Notes under the pieces: model-generated
The model's database searches: none
The model's input: the letters and a program-made list of their open reading frames with translations, nothing else
Told to the model about the DNA's origin: nothing
In this document: piece after piece, positions 1 to 11,919 of the stretch
Numbering within the stretch: position 1 is the stretch's first letter
Layout of the letters: the number at the start of each line of letters is the position of its first letter
Assembly (NCBI RefSeq): GCF_040954835.1
Contig: NC_090716.1
Coordinates: forward strand, 12,151,275 to 12,215,274
Reading direction: 5' to 3'
Source: Lepisosteus oculatus
Lineage: Eukaryota > Chordata > Actinopteri > Semionotiformes > Lepisosteidae
DNA length: 64,000 nt
Translations under genes and position numbers: made by a program

Positions 1-754
1 TGGTTTAGAAGACAGCGGTTGCCTTAGCCATGTGAACAGACAATCTGAATCAATCACTGTATTCAGACGTTCAGGTGAAATTTCAGTTCTGGCACAAGAA
101 AGGGGGAAATAAGTCTGGCATTATACGAATAATAAGCTTCATGCAAAAGGGGCAAAATGGGGAAACAGTGTTCATATATCAAAACATTGTGCAGATTCAT
201 AGAATAAGTTTGCCGTAGTTATAAACAAGCTAGTCATACATATACTCATTAACAAGGATTCCAATATACAGTACAGTACATATAGCGAGTGCAAAAAACT
301 GTAGGAAGAAACCTAGACAGAGAAACCTAGACAAAATGAACATTGAAATGAGAGCTTGGTGGCTAGACAAAAAGTCATTTAATAAAGATAAAATTACATA
401 CTTCAAAACTAAATTGAGTGATTACTCTTATGTACAGTACAAAGTTTAAACAGACTAATAAATGCATGTTCTCTGCTTATAGGTGCCTACAAGACACAGG
501 TGGTCAGGAGACCGGGTCATTTCTCTTATTCACACATCTGTCAGTCAGACTACAAATGCAGTCCTTTAATCAGGCAGACACGGGCATATACATTTCTCTT
601 CTAACTACCTTTGACAATACAAAATGCTTAAAAATGAACACGAACTTTTCTTTCATATGTTGAATGTATGTTTCAGTCTAGTAAATATCACTGTAATAAT
701 CAGAGGCCTCACAGTTCTACATCACATCACCCTGCTGTGTTTCTTTTCAAACAG
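1..754 (+). other. Intronic sequence upstream of the first visible tnnt3 exon
   Basis: No exon of the expected preceding type (the troponin T block that precedes the EKRR motif) is visible here. The stretch is AT-rich and non-coding in all frames, and it ends in a clean acceptor (tttcttttcaaacag) at 740-754. The promoter, start codon and N-terminal alternatively spliced exons of the gene must lie to the left of the window. Confidence 0.6.
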
Positions 755-3700
755 GAGAAGCGCAGAACAGAGAGAGCCGAACAACAGAGAGAAAGAGCTG
801 AGAAGGATAAAGAGCGCCAGGCGAGACGAGAGGTGAATGTCAAGCCTATAGGAATCACTTATGACATAGGAAACCGATATGGGCTGCTGCATTATCCCTA
901 TCATTACAAATTAACAGCAACTTGCACATCTATTGTATAATACAGTGCCTTGCACAAATCAGGCAGTGTCTTTTATAATGATACAATGATGATGTATTAA
1001 TTCCAGTGATGTCTTCTTGTGTTGTATTCCTAATGCTCTATACACACGTATTCAAAGTGAATGCTGAAGTTGAAAGTTTGCAGCCAATCACGCACATACT
1101 GATGTCATCTTGCATAGAGCGCCATGTCCAAAAGCTGAGAATGAACTGACGAGGGGATCTTGACCTTCCTGCGGCCTGTTTGACCGAACTGTGCATGTGT
1201 GTGTGCTTTGTCCCACAGGAGGAGAGGCTCAGGAAAGAGGAGGAAGATCAGAAGAAGAGGGCTGAAGAGGATGCCAAGAAGAAGAAGGCCCTCACCAACA
1301 TGGGCTCTCAGTACAGCAGCTACCTTGCTAAGGTAAGAGTTCCCGCACACTGCACAGAGACTGAGCATGCCATCAGTGGGCCTCAGTGTTACTGGAGACG
1401 AGTGTCAGGGTTGAACTAGATAACAACAATGCAGTACAGTATGTGCAGCTATTTTTTTCCCCATGACATTATAATCTTAAGTGACTTTAAAATCATTGGC
1501 CTTCATTGTTTCATTAGCAGTTTCACAAGGAAACAGGATATCTCTGACTAGAACCGTTCTATTACAGTTTGGCACACATGGGTTTCTTGTTTTACAAATG
1601 TTTCTGTGCCATGTGCATCGGCTGGCGGTTACATCGTTTGTGGTAGCGTCATTGACCTTTACTGTTCTTGGAAATTTAGGCTGATCAGAAGAGAGGCAAA
1701 AAGCAGACCGAGAGAGAAAAGAAGAAGAAGATCCTGGCAGACAGACGCAAGCCTCTGAACATTGACCATCTGAGTGAGGACAAGCTGAGGTACGAATCGC
1801 TAAATTGATCAAACAGATTTGCAAATATGGAAAATTCACAAAGGCATGGTTTACATTGTTTGTTTATCCCCATGTCAAATGTCCTGGATTTTAGTGATTA
1901 ATATAAAACTTTAGCATTTCTGTTTATTTTCCTATTCATTTCTTTAGTGAAAGTGACTTCTACTTAAGAAAAGAAATCATAATAAAATCAAGCAACAGCT
2001 GCATAAGCAGAGAATGGCATGGAAAACAACAGGTTTTCCAGGCACACGTTCCTTGTAAAGAGCATTCTTGGAGCTGTATGAAACCAGACTGGCTCATTCC
2101 TATGGCTGTATTTCTGCTACAGAGAGAAAGCTAAGGAGCTGTGGGACTGGATGCACTCCCTGGAGTCTGAGAAATTTGACTTCACGGAGAAGCTGAAGAG
2201 ACAGAAGTATGAGGTGAGTGTTTCTGATTTCCAGAGCTCTAACACTCCTGAAGGAAAAGGCAAATGTGACTGTATTTTCTTTTTTCATGACCTTTCTACA
2301 CGTGGTTTACTGTATGAAGACAAACCTGAAGTTTGCTTTTCTTTCCCCAGCTTCTTTCAGCTTTTTAATGTAGCGCCTGGATGATTTCAGAAGTCTGTGC
2401 TTTTAAAGCAAATTAAAATGTGAAATTCCATAATGAAGATAGAAGATCCGTGGGTACCGAAGGCAGATAACCATTAGTAGCAACAAACTATGCCACCCCA
2501 GTCTTAGAGGCTCTGAGGTTTTAAAACCTCTACAATTATATTAGTAGCATCAGTGGTGCAACGGTTTTTACTTAGGTCTGTTATGTTCATTTCATGGAAA
2601 GGTTTTTTCTAAGACAGCCTGCTGAATTCCTGGAATCACCTTGCTGGAGATTGGTGGAGCTATAGGACAAGGAATATGTTCAGGGTAATTTTGCAGTGTA
2701 ATACATTGGCAAGACCATGGTTAACTAAAAAGATGTAATTTCATACCTTTAAAAAAAGAGAGTTGACTGAAGAACAACTAATTACCTAATTAATTGCAAC
2801 GCAACTCACAAATTAGGTGCTAATTTATGCCGAGAGCCAAAATAAAATAGAATGTTGTGGGGACACAAACCAGTGTTGTGGTGAAAACCAGTTTTGCTTT
2901 AATCTCCCTCAGGTGGTAACACTACGTAAGAGGGTGGAAGAGCTGAGTAAATTGTAAGTACAGAGTGCCTGTGACAAAGCTCCCAGGCTCAGCCAGCAAC
3001 GCATGGTCTGCCTGCATGGGCCACTTCAAGGTGACCATGGAACTGGGGCATTAGGTCAGTGTTCACCAAGAGGTCTTTCAAGGATCATGCAACTGAAGCC
3101 TGGATAAGAAATTCACCCCGTTTGTCCCACAGACATCAACATCTAAAATGAAAGGGGTGAAAGACAATGCTCTTCCGATTGTATAAACACTTCCCATATA
3201 AAAAGTATTCCAATGTCTGAATTTTCTTTGTTCTTCAAAGTAGCAGACCAGGTTCCTGCATATTCAGACATGAGGTTTTAAACTTCAAGACCCCGGCTTA
3301 TAGGATAACAGTGCAAATTCTGTACTACCACTTCCATTTCTCCTCTTCTCTCCTTCGATCCCATCCTTATAATAGACCTCTGAACCTCTTGCCCCATGTA
3401 TATAAGGTTTAGGCACAGGTCCTCCTACGGTAAGTGTGCTCTTTGATTAGCCACGGGGTCAGACTAAAATTTTTTCCCCCCTTCCTCTAGCATTAAGGAG
3501 GCTCCACAGGAAGCTGTAAGTAACTGGATTCTCATGTTCCAGGTGTTTTATTTTAAGAGGTGGAAAACATCTGCCTAATAAACCCTCTGGACATTTAGAA
3601 ATTTAGAAACTGGCTAAAAAGAGAGACCACTAATAGCTGTGATCTTCCTTTTTATTTTTTAGTAATAATACAAAGCTCACTGTAAGGAGTACTACAGCCA

Positions 3701-6395
3701 AAGACACTTTTTGGACATTTCTGAGTCTTTTTTTATATGGATTTCTTATACTTTTTAATATTCATAAGAAACAAGGCAGTTGGGTCTAAATCATCACTGA
3801 CTCAAATTTTGCATGTAACTGGTGTATCTGGTTAATTTTAAGTTAGGTATCAATAATAATGAGAAACTAACAAGTTTCATCTCGAACATACATTGTGCTT
3901 AGGGCTGGGCACTTGTTTTCCACCTCAACTTGCAGGATGTACTCTGTGGAAAGTGGTCTTCAGAAAGGACATGGTTGCTGCTGTGATAAGGTAACGTTCC
4001 TTGGCCCAGCCCACACATGGAGCCAAGCTTTCTCCTGAATAAATGCAATCGTATGTTGTTTTCAGGTCATCTCACTCAGAAACCGAATTGATGAGCTGGA
4101 GAAACAGTAAGTAGAGCCTCCCCATTCCATTCAGTTTCATCTGACAGCATCATGGGACTCCGGTTCATTTCTAACAGATCTTCGTCATCCCAACGTACAT
4201 GAAACAAACACACAGCTTTTTTCACAAAGCTGCTTTTGGTCTTTGATGAAACATGCCATTAACTCTGTTTGCCTTCAGCATAATAAGGAAGTCAATGCAA
4301 AATCCTTCAGTGCTGAATTAGCATCTGGATTATTAGAGATAAGAGTTTGAATAAGCATACTGCATATCACGACCAATGAAATATCTTTTAAGACTACAAA
4401 GACTAAATTACCAATGCAGATTTAGGAAGACTGTACAGAAGAATCGGAATTGTACTCTTTTGTACCTCACAGTACAACAGAGATCACATTACAATCATAC
4501 ACAATTTAGTAGCCCATGTTTTTTGTTATGATGTCTTGTGGTTTTGTGTTTGCTGCAGTGTTTTCACGGATACAGTCAAAGAAAATGCATACAGCAATGT
4601 ATCTGGGAAATTGCCTGTAATATCACTGTCTATTATTTGTAAGGTCTCTATGTGTGAAACATCAAGAAAAATGTCTATGTATGCAAAGCTCTTAAAATCT
4701 TAAATGAGGAAATGTGGTATTCCAATTTCAATACTTGGACATCTAGAACAAAAATGTGTAATTAAAAAAACTGCTGGCTTTTATCAAGTTATAAATTGTT
4801 ATCCACAATCCTGCATTATGAATTCCCCTATCTACTGGACATAAATGCATTTTCTTTGCCATCTCCGGTGCCTCTGTTAGTGTTAAGTGTTTGACTGCTT
4901 CTACAAGGGATTTCAAGAAGGTATGTGATCAGTAGCCAAGTTGCGTGTTGCGAATATTCTTTCTTCATAGAAGAAAAACATTGCATGAATCTCATCACAA
5001 TAAACTGCTTAACATTAAGCAGTCTATTCAACAGGTCAGTTGCAGATCCATGCAACAATTTGTTTTGGTGTATTTAATAGCCCTTTCTGTAAAACAAAAA
5101 GTAAGTACTGCATGGTTTGAGATAAAGAAGCATGCTTACTTTTATGATTTTCTGTTCCTTTCATACCTCAGTGGTTGCAAGCATGTTGTATGAGACTTCA
5201 CTATGTCTTTAAAGCAGTAAATCATTATCAAATCTGTACGTATTTCTTATGTGAAGCATTGATCATTTAATTCAACTTTATTTGTCATTATACTTACACA
5301 GGTGCATAGTATAGTGAAAAGTGTTTCTCATTAGTCACTCAGGTGCAGTATATAAATAGAACAGAAGATAAGACAATAGACAGTACCACAATAACAATAA
5401 CAGTTTAATAACATGACATTTAATCAAAACTGTAATCAATACTGTACCTTACAAAAGTAATAGATCAATCAAGCCATAGGGAGAATGGAGTAAAGCAGCA
5501 AAAATACAGAAAAAAAAATGCATTCATTTTTCCATGTGAAAAGTATTCAATGAATTTGCATCGTTTTAACTAAATAAGAAAATGTTTGGATCACAAGCTA
5601 AGCAGATCTCATTTATATATGTCTTATGAATTGGTAATGGCCACATACAGTATATCATCGCTTAAAAGGTGTACTAACAAACAAAAAGTACACCTTGCAT
5701 TGTGCTTCCATAATAAATTATACCTTTTGATTTTCTGTAGTTATACTAGAGGCTGTCTTGTATGTATTATTTACTTTTACAGGCATAGTCTATTATTTTC
5801 AGACCTTTCTAGACTCACACAGCTGTGCAAAGGTCTTTTTCACTGGTCTATTTTTCACCCACATCTTTATTTCTTTGTTTAGTTCCAAGGTATCCATTAA
5901 TCTTTCTAGATCTATATTTTGTAGTACAAAAGGTAACCCTTTAGATTTATGGATGTGAAGAGAGGAGCAAATCACGTAATAACAATCTAAACTCTTTTTT
6001 AATTGTAGAAAACTAGTGGTGGCTTTGAGCAAATTGCTGATGTTCATGATATACATTTATCACTGCAGAATATTTTCTGTTTATAGTACAAGACCGGTGG
6101 AGCGGGTTATGTTTTTATCACATGAATGGCAGATGTTTAATTCAGAAGAAAAATAAAATGACAGCAAATCTTGTGAAGGTTTTAAAGGAATCAGACCTTA
6201 CTCTATCCCTTATAAATGAGATCAAAAGCCAGAGATCAAAGGAAGTCTAGAGCTTAGTGTGCCACACCTCTGTTTCTCGGGCGCGAATCCTGTCTGTCAG
6301 CAGTGGGGACAGGAAAATTAAAGTGCTTTTCTCTCTCGCCTTCCTTGTCGTATTACAGCAGCAAGAAGGGTGCTGCTGTTCGTCGCAGGAAGTAA
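755..6395 (+). CDS. tnnt3: Troponin T, fast skeletal type (3' part of gene, multi-exon)
   Basis: Troponin T anchors the troponin complex to tropomyosin on the thin filament. Constitutive exons seen: 755-832 (26 codons, begins [11 protein letters not shown]), 1219-1332 (ends [15 protein letters not shown]), 1680-1789 ([23 protein letters not shown]) and 2123-2213 ([14 protein letters not shown] to KRQKYE). Then come two 41-nt alternatives, 2913-2953 and 4066-4106, and the terminal exon 6359-6395 with stop TAA at 6393. All junctions are GT-AG and phases agree. Exon sizes of 78, 110, 91 and 41 nt and the residues match fast (TNNT3) better than cardiac (TNNT2) or slow (TNNT1) forms, notably [16 protein letters not shown] and RKPLNIDHL. 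The visible part covers the tropomyosin/TnI-TnC binding core (coiled coil around EKLKRQKYE and the following exon). The N-terminal half is outside the window. Oddity: the C-terminus is [11 protein letters not shown] and lacks the mammalian GGRWK end. Confidence 0.93.
2913..2953 (+). CDS. tnnt3: tnnt3 mutually exclusive exon A (41 nt)
   Basis: The exon sits between acceptor ctccctcag and donor GTAAGT and encodes [13 protein letters not shown] plus two bases. It starts in phase 0 and ends with two bases of a split codon, exactly as the 4066-4106 exon does. Either one therefore joins the terminal exon in frame, while joining both directly would shift the frame. This is the known alpha/beta exon choice of fast troponin T, which tunes TnI/TnC binding and Ca2+ sensitivity. 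Which exon corresponds to the adult or fetal form cannot be read from sequence alone. Confidence 0.88.
3491..3515 (+). other. Candidate 25-nt microexon between the two alternative tnnt3 exons
   Basis: A strong polypyrimidine tract and acceptor (ttttttccccccttcctctag) end at 3490, then 25 nt, then a perfect GTAAGT donor. After exon 2913-2953 it reads in frame as F-IKEAPQEA. Because 41 + 25 = 66 nt, exon A plus this microexon would restore phase and allow exon B (4066-4106) to follow in frame, giving a longer isoform with both alternatives. No transcript evidence is available, and mammalian TNNT3 is not known to have such an exon, so it could be a chance pair of splice sites. Confidence 0.4.
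4066..4106 (+). CDS. tnnt3: tnnt3 mutually exclusive exon B (41 nt)
   Basis: Acceptor tgttgttttcag, donor GTAAGTAG. It encodes [13 protein letters not shown] plus CA, and the split codon is completed by C of the terminal exon to give His (EKH-SKK). It is close to the mammalian TTLRSRIDQAQKH block, so it is probably the more conserved of the pair. The 1112-nt intron between exons A and B contains the candidate microexon. Confidence 0.88.
5265..5425. repeat. Interspersed repeat fragment (fish type)
   Basis: Contains the recurrent fish motif 'caactttatttgtcattata' followed by a CAGGTGCA...AGTGAAAAGTGTTTCTCATT stretch and an 'acaataacaataacagt' tail. Recognised as a common dispersed repeat from memory of the pattern; the family is not assigned. 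It lies in the last tnnt3 intron. Confidence 0.5.
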
Positions 6396-6712
6396 GCAGC
6401 CCAACCAGCAGCATTCAATCCCAGACTGCACCCACCCCACTGCTTGGAGCTTGGACTACTTCAGTAGAGGACACCTGCCTGCCGAAGCAATCCAGATTTC
6501 AACTAGAACAATGGCTTGGCAACAGCTCACACTCTTGTCTTACTCTCTGTTTGGTGTTGTGACAGGTCCAGCAGAACCATTATTTCTTCTCTTAGAATAG
6601 CTGCCATTGTACCTTCCCATCCTGGACTGGCATGGTTCTCATTTTTGTAAATAAAAGCGTAACTGTTCTACATTACTGTCTGTAGCCCTATGATTGTTTG
6701 CATCTCAATAAA
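6359..6712 (+). other. tnnt3: tnnt3 terminal exon with 3'UTR and two poly(A) signals
   Basis: Coding is 6359-6395 ([11 protein letters not shown] then TAA). The 3'UTR runs to about 6670-6725, with AATAAA signals at 6650-6655 and 6707-6712. The acceptor is a NAGNAG tandem (ttacagcag). Use of the second AG would delete the Ser codon and give HKKGAA in place of HSKKGAA. Confidence 0.8.
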
Positions 6713-6989
6713 AAAAAAACAGTCAATCGAAAGCTCTGTTGTTTTGCTAAGAAGGAAATTAATAAGTGGAGAAGATCAGATCCTGGTGGCAACCTGGAAG
6801 AAGCCCAAGATATTATTCGTTAAAAGAATGAAATGGTCAGGTGGGCATCACATTCTATGAAATACTGAAATTAGCTGGAAATAAAGCTACTATGCTATCA
6901 TGTATACATGTAAACACCAGAAACAAACAAGCAGATGTTTTGATATACATTTTTAAAGATAAAATAACTTAGCTCTTTTCGTCTCAAAG

Positions 6990-7145
6990 GATCCGTGCTT
7001 GCGTGAGTTTGATCAGGGGGCTCCGGTTTCCTCCCACGGTCCAAAGACATACTGGTAGATTAGCTGGCTTCTGTGCACACCGGCCCTGTGCCCTGTGCCG
7101 TGTGTGTGTGCGTGTCTGTTTGTGCCCTGCGATGGATAGTAACTT
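6990..7145 (+). repeat. Fragment of fish L2-tail/SINE-like repeat
   Basis: Contains 'ctccggtttcctcccacggt', then 'ccaaagacatactggtagat' and 'ccctgcgatggata'. These are the diagnostic boxes of a very abundant fish element seen in opposite orientation at 58868-59222 and, degraded, at 51035-51225. The open frame across it (7003-7266) is not a gene. Confidence 0.75.
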
Positions 7146-7699
7146 GCCGAGACTGGATCCGGATCCTCCCGGAGTAGCGCTTTTTGTGCTGGAGATGGAC
7201 CGTGTTTTAAAAATGCTGAAGAAGCAAAAGGAAAGAAATTATTCTAAAAAAAATAACGGTTTGTGAGCACAGCAAATGGTTTTAACTAACGTTTTTTTAT
7301 TCATTAAATGGTTCGTTATTACGGAGCGCTTAAGGGGACAAGGTGTAATTTCTTTTTTTGAAACATTTCCTATGCATACACCAGTTCAGATTCTATTTCC
7401 ATGTATTGCTTTTGATTTTTAAATCTTTAATCTGAAGGATTAAACTTCTATTTGGAACCTTGTCAAACGTCCATGGAAATATATCATGTCGTGACACCTA
7501 CTATAAAGGAACTAAAGGGATACTCTGCCCAGACACCAGCTAGGGTATACAACATTTACATGAATTTAATCGTTCATGTAGTTTTAAATTGTCTTTAGAA
7601 TAATTCCAGGTATTTTGTATAATAAATAAAAAACATTAACATTTTAACCCCCCAGAATTCACGTCATACACCCTAAACTCTCCTGCGAATTTGATACTT

Positions 7700-7995
7700 A
7701 AATTTTTCACCGTCACTCGAAAAGATAAACAAGTCATGTGCAGTCACAAAAAAAGGCTCGAAAAGCGCTTTACAAAGGAGTCTCGGTAGCATTAATGCTT
7801 GAAAAGCGAGCAAACGGGGGGAACAGCCTAGTCTCGGAACTGAAACGTGTAGCTGTATCTGAATCCACAGCTGTCATTCAGGAGCCGAGCCCGCCCCCAG
7901 AGTGACCTTCCTCAGCGGACACGCCCCGTCCACCTGGTCCACAGGTGCGCCCGGCAAGATGGCGGCGGGGCGAGTTTCTGCGGCTTTAGGTGCGT
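7700..7995 (+). promoter_or_regulatory. CpG-rich promoter with YY1-type start and orphan first exon
   Basis: GC and CpG rise sharply here against AT-rich flanks. At 7955-7967 the string CAAGATGGCGGCG matches the YY1 motif that often overlaps the start codon of housekeeping genes. ATG at 7959 opens MAAGRVSAAL, ending in phase 1 at a plausible donor (TTTAG|GTGCGT, 7989/7990). Two E-boxes face each other just upstream (CACCTG 7931-7936, CAGGTG 7942-7947). No recognised downstream exon was found. One possible in-frame partner is 9749-10008 (acceptor ctttctag), but its protein resembles nothing I know. It could be a protein gene continuing in small exons, or a non-coding transcript. Confidence 0.45.
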
Positions 7996-7999
7996 TTGC

Positions 8000-10885
8000 G
8001 TTTTATTTCTATTTTTCTTATTTTAAATGCAAAAAAATAAAATCTAAGTTCCAGGAAAGCAAGACAGACAAAATGCACTGTCGTTGCTACTTTTGTTAAT
8101 TATATCTGTTTTCGGTTTAATTTGTGTTTTAGGACGCCGAAATTAATGTTTTGTCCGTTTGTTCGTGCTCTCTGAAGTTTTAAAGATCTGCATTAAGCGT
8201 TTTTATACTATCTTTCATTTAAGTATGTTTTTTTTAACATATTGTATCTCAATGTCCTTTAACGAAAAAAAGCTGTAGTTTACCTTCAAACATTTGCGTT
8301 ATAAAGTCAATAGATGTTTAATTTCTCCCTTTCGGATTCAGGTTATCAGCGCTTTCCGCTCCGAAATTATAAAATATTGTCTAAATTAAATTGATTAATT
8401 CGTAAGTTTTTTATGTCTCCAGATGGCACTAGGAATTTAAGAATGGTCCCACAGTTATGAAAAGGGGTTTCTTCCTGGTTAAGTTATATTGCCTTCCGCT
8501 ATTCTATTTATATTTGTGTAACACGATAAGACAACACGTCTTTCCCAGCATTTTAACACCAGAACACCAGGATTTATGCAAACTATATAACTTATTTTCG
8601 TTGTTCTTTTGTTGAAAGAAACAGGAAATTCTAAGGCGCTGGTTCTTTTATTCATCTATTGGGTAAAGATGGGGGAAAATAACAATTGTAACGATGGTGT
8701 TCAAAGCAGGGAGTTAAATCGTATATGATACACGCTGTAAGTGGTACGTGCTCTTACATTTATAGGTAGCATTGAATTTCTATGTGGCTGAATGTATATT
8801 CTAAATATTAGAGGTGGGACAGGAATGTGTCTGATTTCCTATTAAATTACCTATTGGTTTCTTATTGAATTTGTGCGTGTTTGGCTAGGCTAGGTTTGAT
8901 TGATGGAGATAACGCCCAGAAAAATACCCGAGATATGCAAGTTTTTTGGCAGGAAAATCTGGAGCCACTTAAAAAGGGGGTGGCCTCTGCAGTTTCCAAG
9001 TCAAAATGCGATAGGGTGTCCCCTTTCAGTCGGTGACTGCAAGGATAAGACAGCCCACCCATCGCCTCGTTTCTCAGAAACTGTTCGCACAATCTCTCCG
9101 CCAAAAAACTCACCAACATTTTTCTGGACCACGGGGGTACGGGGGGTGGGACTGTCTCTGCATGAGAAAGGAAATAAAATCAAACTTCCATTCATTTATT
9201 GAGCGAAAATTGTATATGAAACATGGCATTCCAGTACAACAGATGCACAGGTTTGGAAGTGAAAATCAAGATGCACTTAAATTGCAAAGTGTTCAAGTAC
9301 GTGATACATTATCACTCTATTTTTAATAGTGATACATTATCACTATTTTTTATACAAGTAAACAGTACGAAAAGATTTGCAAGCAACTACATGGAAAAAC
9401 ACAGAGCACGTTACTGTTTCTCCAACGCACCTCCACTTCCTGCAAAACAACAGAAATCATCAGTATTAGCTGCGGTTTCTGTTTCGAACACAGGACATCG
9501 AAATTTATTCCAGTTAGTCAAACTGTATTGACGGACACGTTCAGAAGATGAAACAGTTTTAAAAGATTTACAGCTGGAATAAAGCGCTTAGCCTGGTGTA
9601 ACAGAAAATGTTCCTGATCAACAGGGTATTGAAGTACTCAGGCTTACATTTAAAGTGTGATTACCGAAGACACAACACTATTAGCATATTCTTCCGAAAC
9701 AACGTAGTTAACACATGAATAATTAATAATTAATCCAAATCTTTCTAGGCTACGTGGGATTAATTGTTGTGGTGCAAAACGGTTTCTTAAGAATCTGTAT
9801 TATGCGCATTCAAAAAAAACTGATCGCAGTTTTAGCCGAAAATGATTTCTATAAACTGCACGCCTACAGTGTTGTCGAGTCAAAACCATTTCTGCCGTGG
9901 AGAAATCTAGTATCGCCTAGTTTGACTCTTTTCTTTTTTTTTTTGACAATGTGGATCACATTTTCCAACAGTTTTTGGGGGTTCAGTATATATTGTACTT
10001 CAATATGATATACGTAACGAATAAAAGGTTTATACTTGAGCCAAGCATGGCCTGTCGGAAGACACCAAACTGGAAACGCAAGAACAGATGTATTTAGACG
10101 AATATTTATTTAAACGCAGAATACATTTCAATAAGATACATGTGAAGAAATGAATAAAAAATGTTTATACTTACGTCTATACTCCCATTATTTACTGCGA
10201 ATCATGTCCTGCCCAAACACTAAACTGAAAACACAAAACAGCAGAATTTAGAATTTAAACACCATTTCAATTGAGAAATTTTAGATGCAAGAGTAATTTT
10301 ACCATGATTATAAGAACATAATCACACAACATACTCTGGAAAATAACTTAAAAACTACAATTCTAGGCAGGCTATTTTCGGTTTGGTTAAATGCACACGC
10401 TTGATTTTTTTAAAGTTCATGAAGTGTTTGAAAAAGAAAGATTAAGATAAAGAAGTATACATTCTGCCAATACAGCAGTGCCTTTACTGCTACAATAGAG
10501 CTCTTCTTCGATGTAAAAGGAGCACACGTTAAGTTTCCAAAGCGTTGGAAAAGAAAACCCATGGAAAAAATGCTATTTTTCTCTCAACAAAAGTACGTTT
10601 TACCCCTTCCCCCTGCGAGGCTTAGACTACATAATTATATAATTTAATCTACATTAAAGGGAAAAATGTGGGCGTGGTCAGACTGACGGTGCAGGTTGTT
10701 TTTTTTTCTTTGCTCCACCTGAAAACATGTGGAAGAAATCGAGGACGTTTTCAGAATCCCCAATGAGTAACACGTTTCCTTTTTTCCCCACAAGGCCATA
10801 TGAGTAATCGCAGTTAGTTAATTTACTCCTTATGAGTATTTGAGAGTCACAGGAATGGAATGTGAATGAAAGAATTTAGAAATAG
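8000..10885. other. Intergenic, no recognised gene
   Basis: AT-rich DNA with a somewhat less AT-rich island at 8900-9180, where short open frames exist but look unconstrained. A small direct and inverted repeat lies at 9304-9351. Nothing else was recognised. Confidence 0.5.
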
Positions 10886-10889
10886 TTCG

Positions 10890-11085
10890 AGTAGGTCGCT
10901 GCGTCAGCATACGTAGGCTGCAAGGGAGCAAGTAAAGGTTTATTCCATGCTGAAAAGAGTTGAAAAGAAACAACGTTTCGGCTGTGGAGCCTTCTTCAGT
11001 TGTGTCAGCCTTCTCAGGTCACACACCTAAAGAGGGCTCCACAGCCAAAACGTTGTGTTTCTTTCCTTCTCTATTCAGCATGGAA
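10890..11085. repeat. Foldback repeat: two inverted copies of a dispersed element
   Basis: The left arm (about 10949-10995) reads GCTGAAAAGAGTTGAAAAG, then AACGTTTCGGCTGTGGAGCC. The right arm (about 11032-11082) is its reverse complement (GGCTCCACAGCCAAAACGTT, then TTCAGCATGG). The same family, with its outer part (tcagcatacgtaggctgcaa and relatives), recurs at 23896-23990 and, reversed, at 36455-36578. Confidence 0.7.
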
Positions 11086-11919
11086 TTTAGAAATATGTTG
11101 GCAAGCTGTGGGGTCTATAGTTCTTTGCAGTATCTTAATGCTGCACCAATAAATCAGATTTTCCATCTGTGAACACTTATCATTCAGTTTCCCACCTTTG
11201 TACTTATTATTCATGCAGGTGATGTGTTACAAGAGCATGAGAAAGTTCACATGAGAGGACAGTATTTGATCCATGTAGCCCTTTTGGTGACTGCCAATAT
11301 GGGCACCAACAGGCATATGTTAAACTCCAGACACAACCCTCATAGCCTGCTGGGGAACATCACTATTTTTAAAATGAGTACAGAGGAGCAAAGCAATGTT
11401 TTTATAATGGGACTGCAGCACTGACTTTCTCTGTTGTGATACATCAACAGGCTGGGTATGCCGAAAGGTTTAGAAACAACATACTTCTAATAATGTTCAA
11501 GGAACATTTATTAAAGCGATGTCGTAGTGTCCCTAGAAGGCTTCTGTAGGAACCCAGCATTTTGGCTCAAGCCCAGATTGTGGTGTATGCACCTATGCAC
11601 CGCACTATCAGAAATGTCCCCCCGGTGTTTCTCTGGCTTGCCGATCACCTTCCCTGCAATAGGAACTATTCTAGAAATCTTGTTAATACACTTCATGCTC
11701 CGGTTCCAAGTAAAACAGTTGGAATGGCAATCTCTTGTTCTGACACGAGGCGGCGCTGTCCCTCACCAATATCGGTGTCAACATTCCCTACGACTGCAAA
11801 ACCTCATCTACTGTCAGTCCTACAACGGTATGCAATATTCTACTTTGTATCAGATAAGAGCAGTTCTTCACTGAACACTTAATTTGTCTGAGTTGCCCAT
11901 ACAAATTCACACAGAAACG

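Noticed and set aside
11511-11882. Overlapping open frames on both strands
   Set aside because: Three mutually overlapping frames, no domain and no splice support; likely chance or old repeat.
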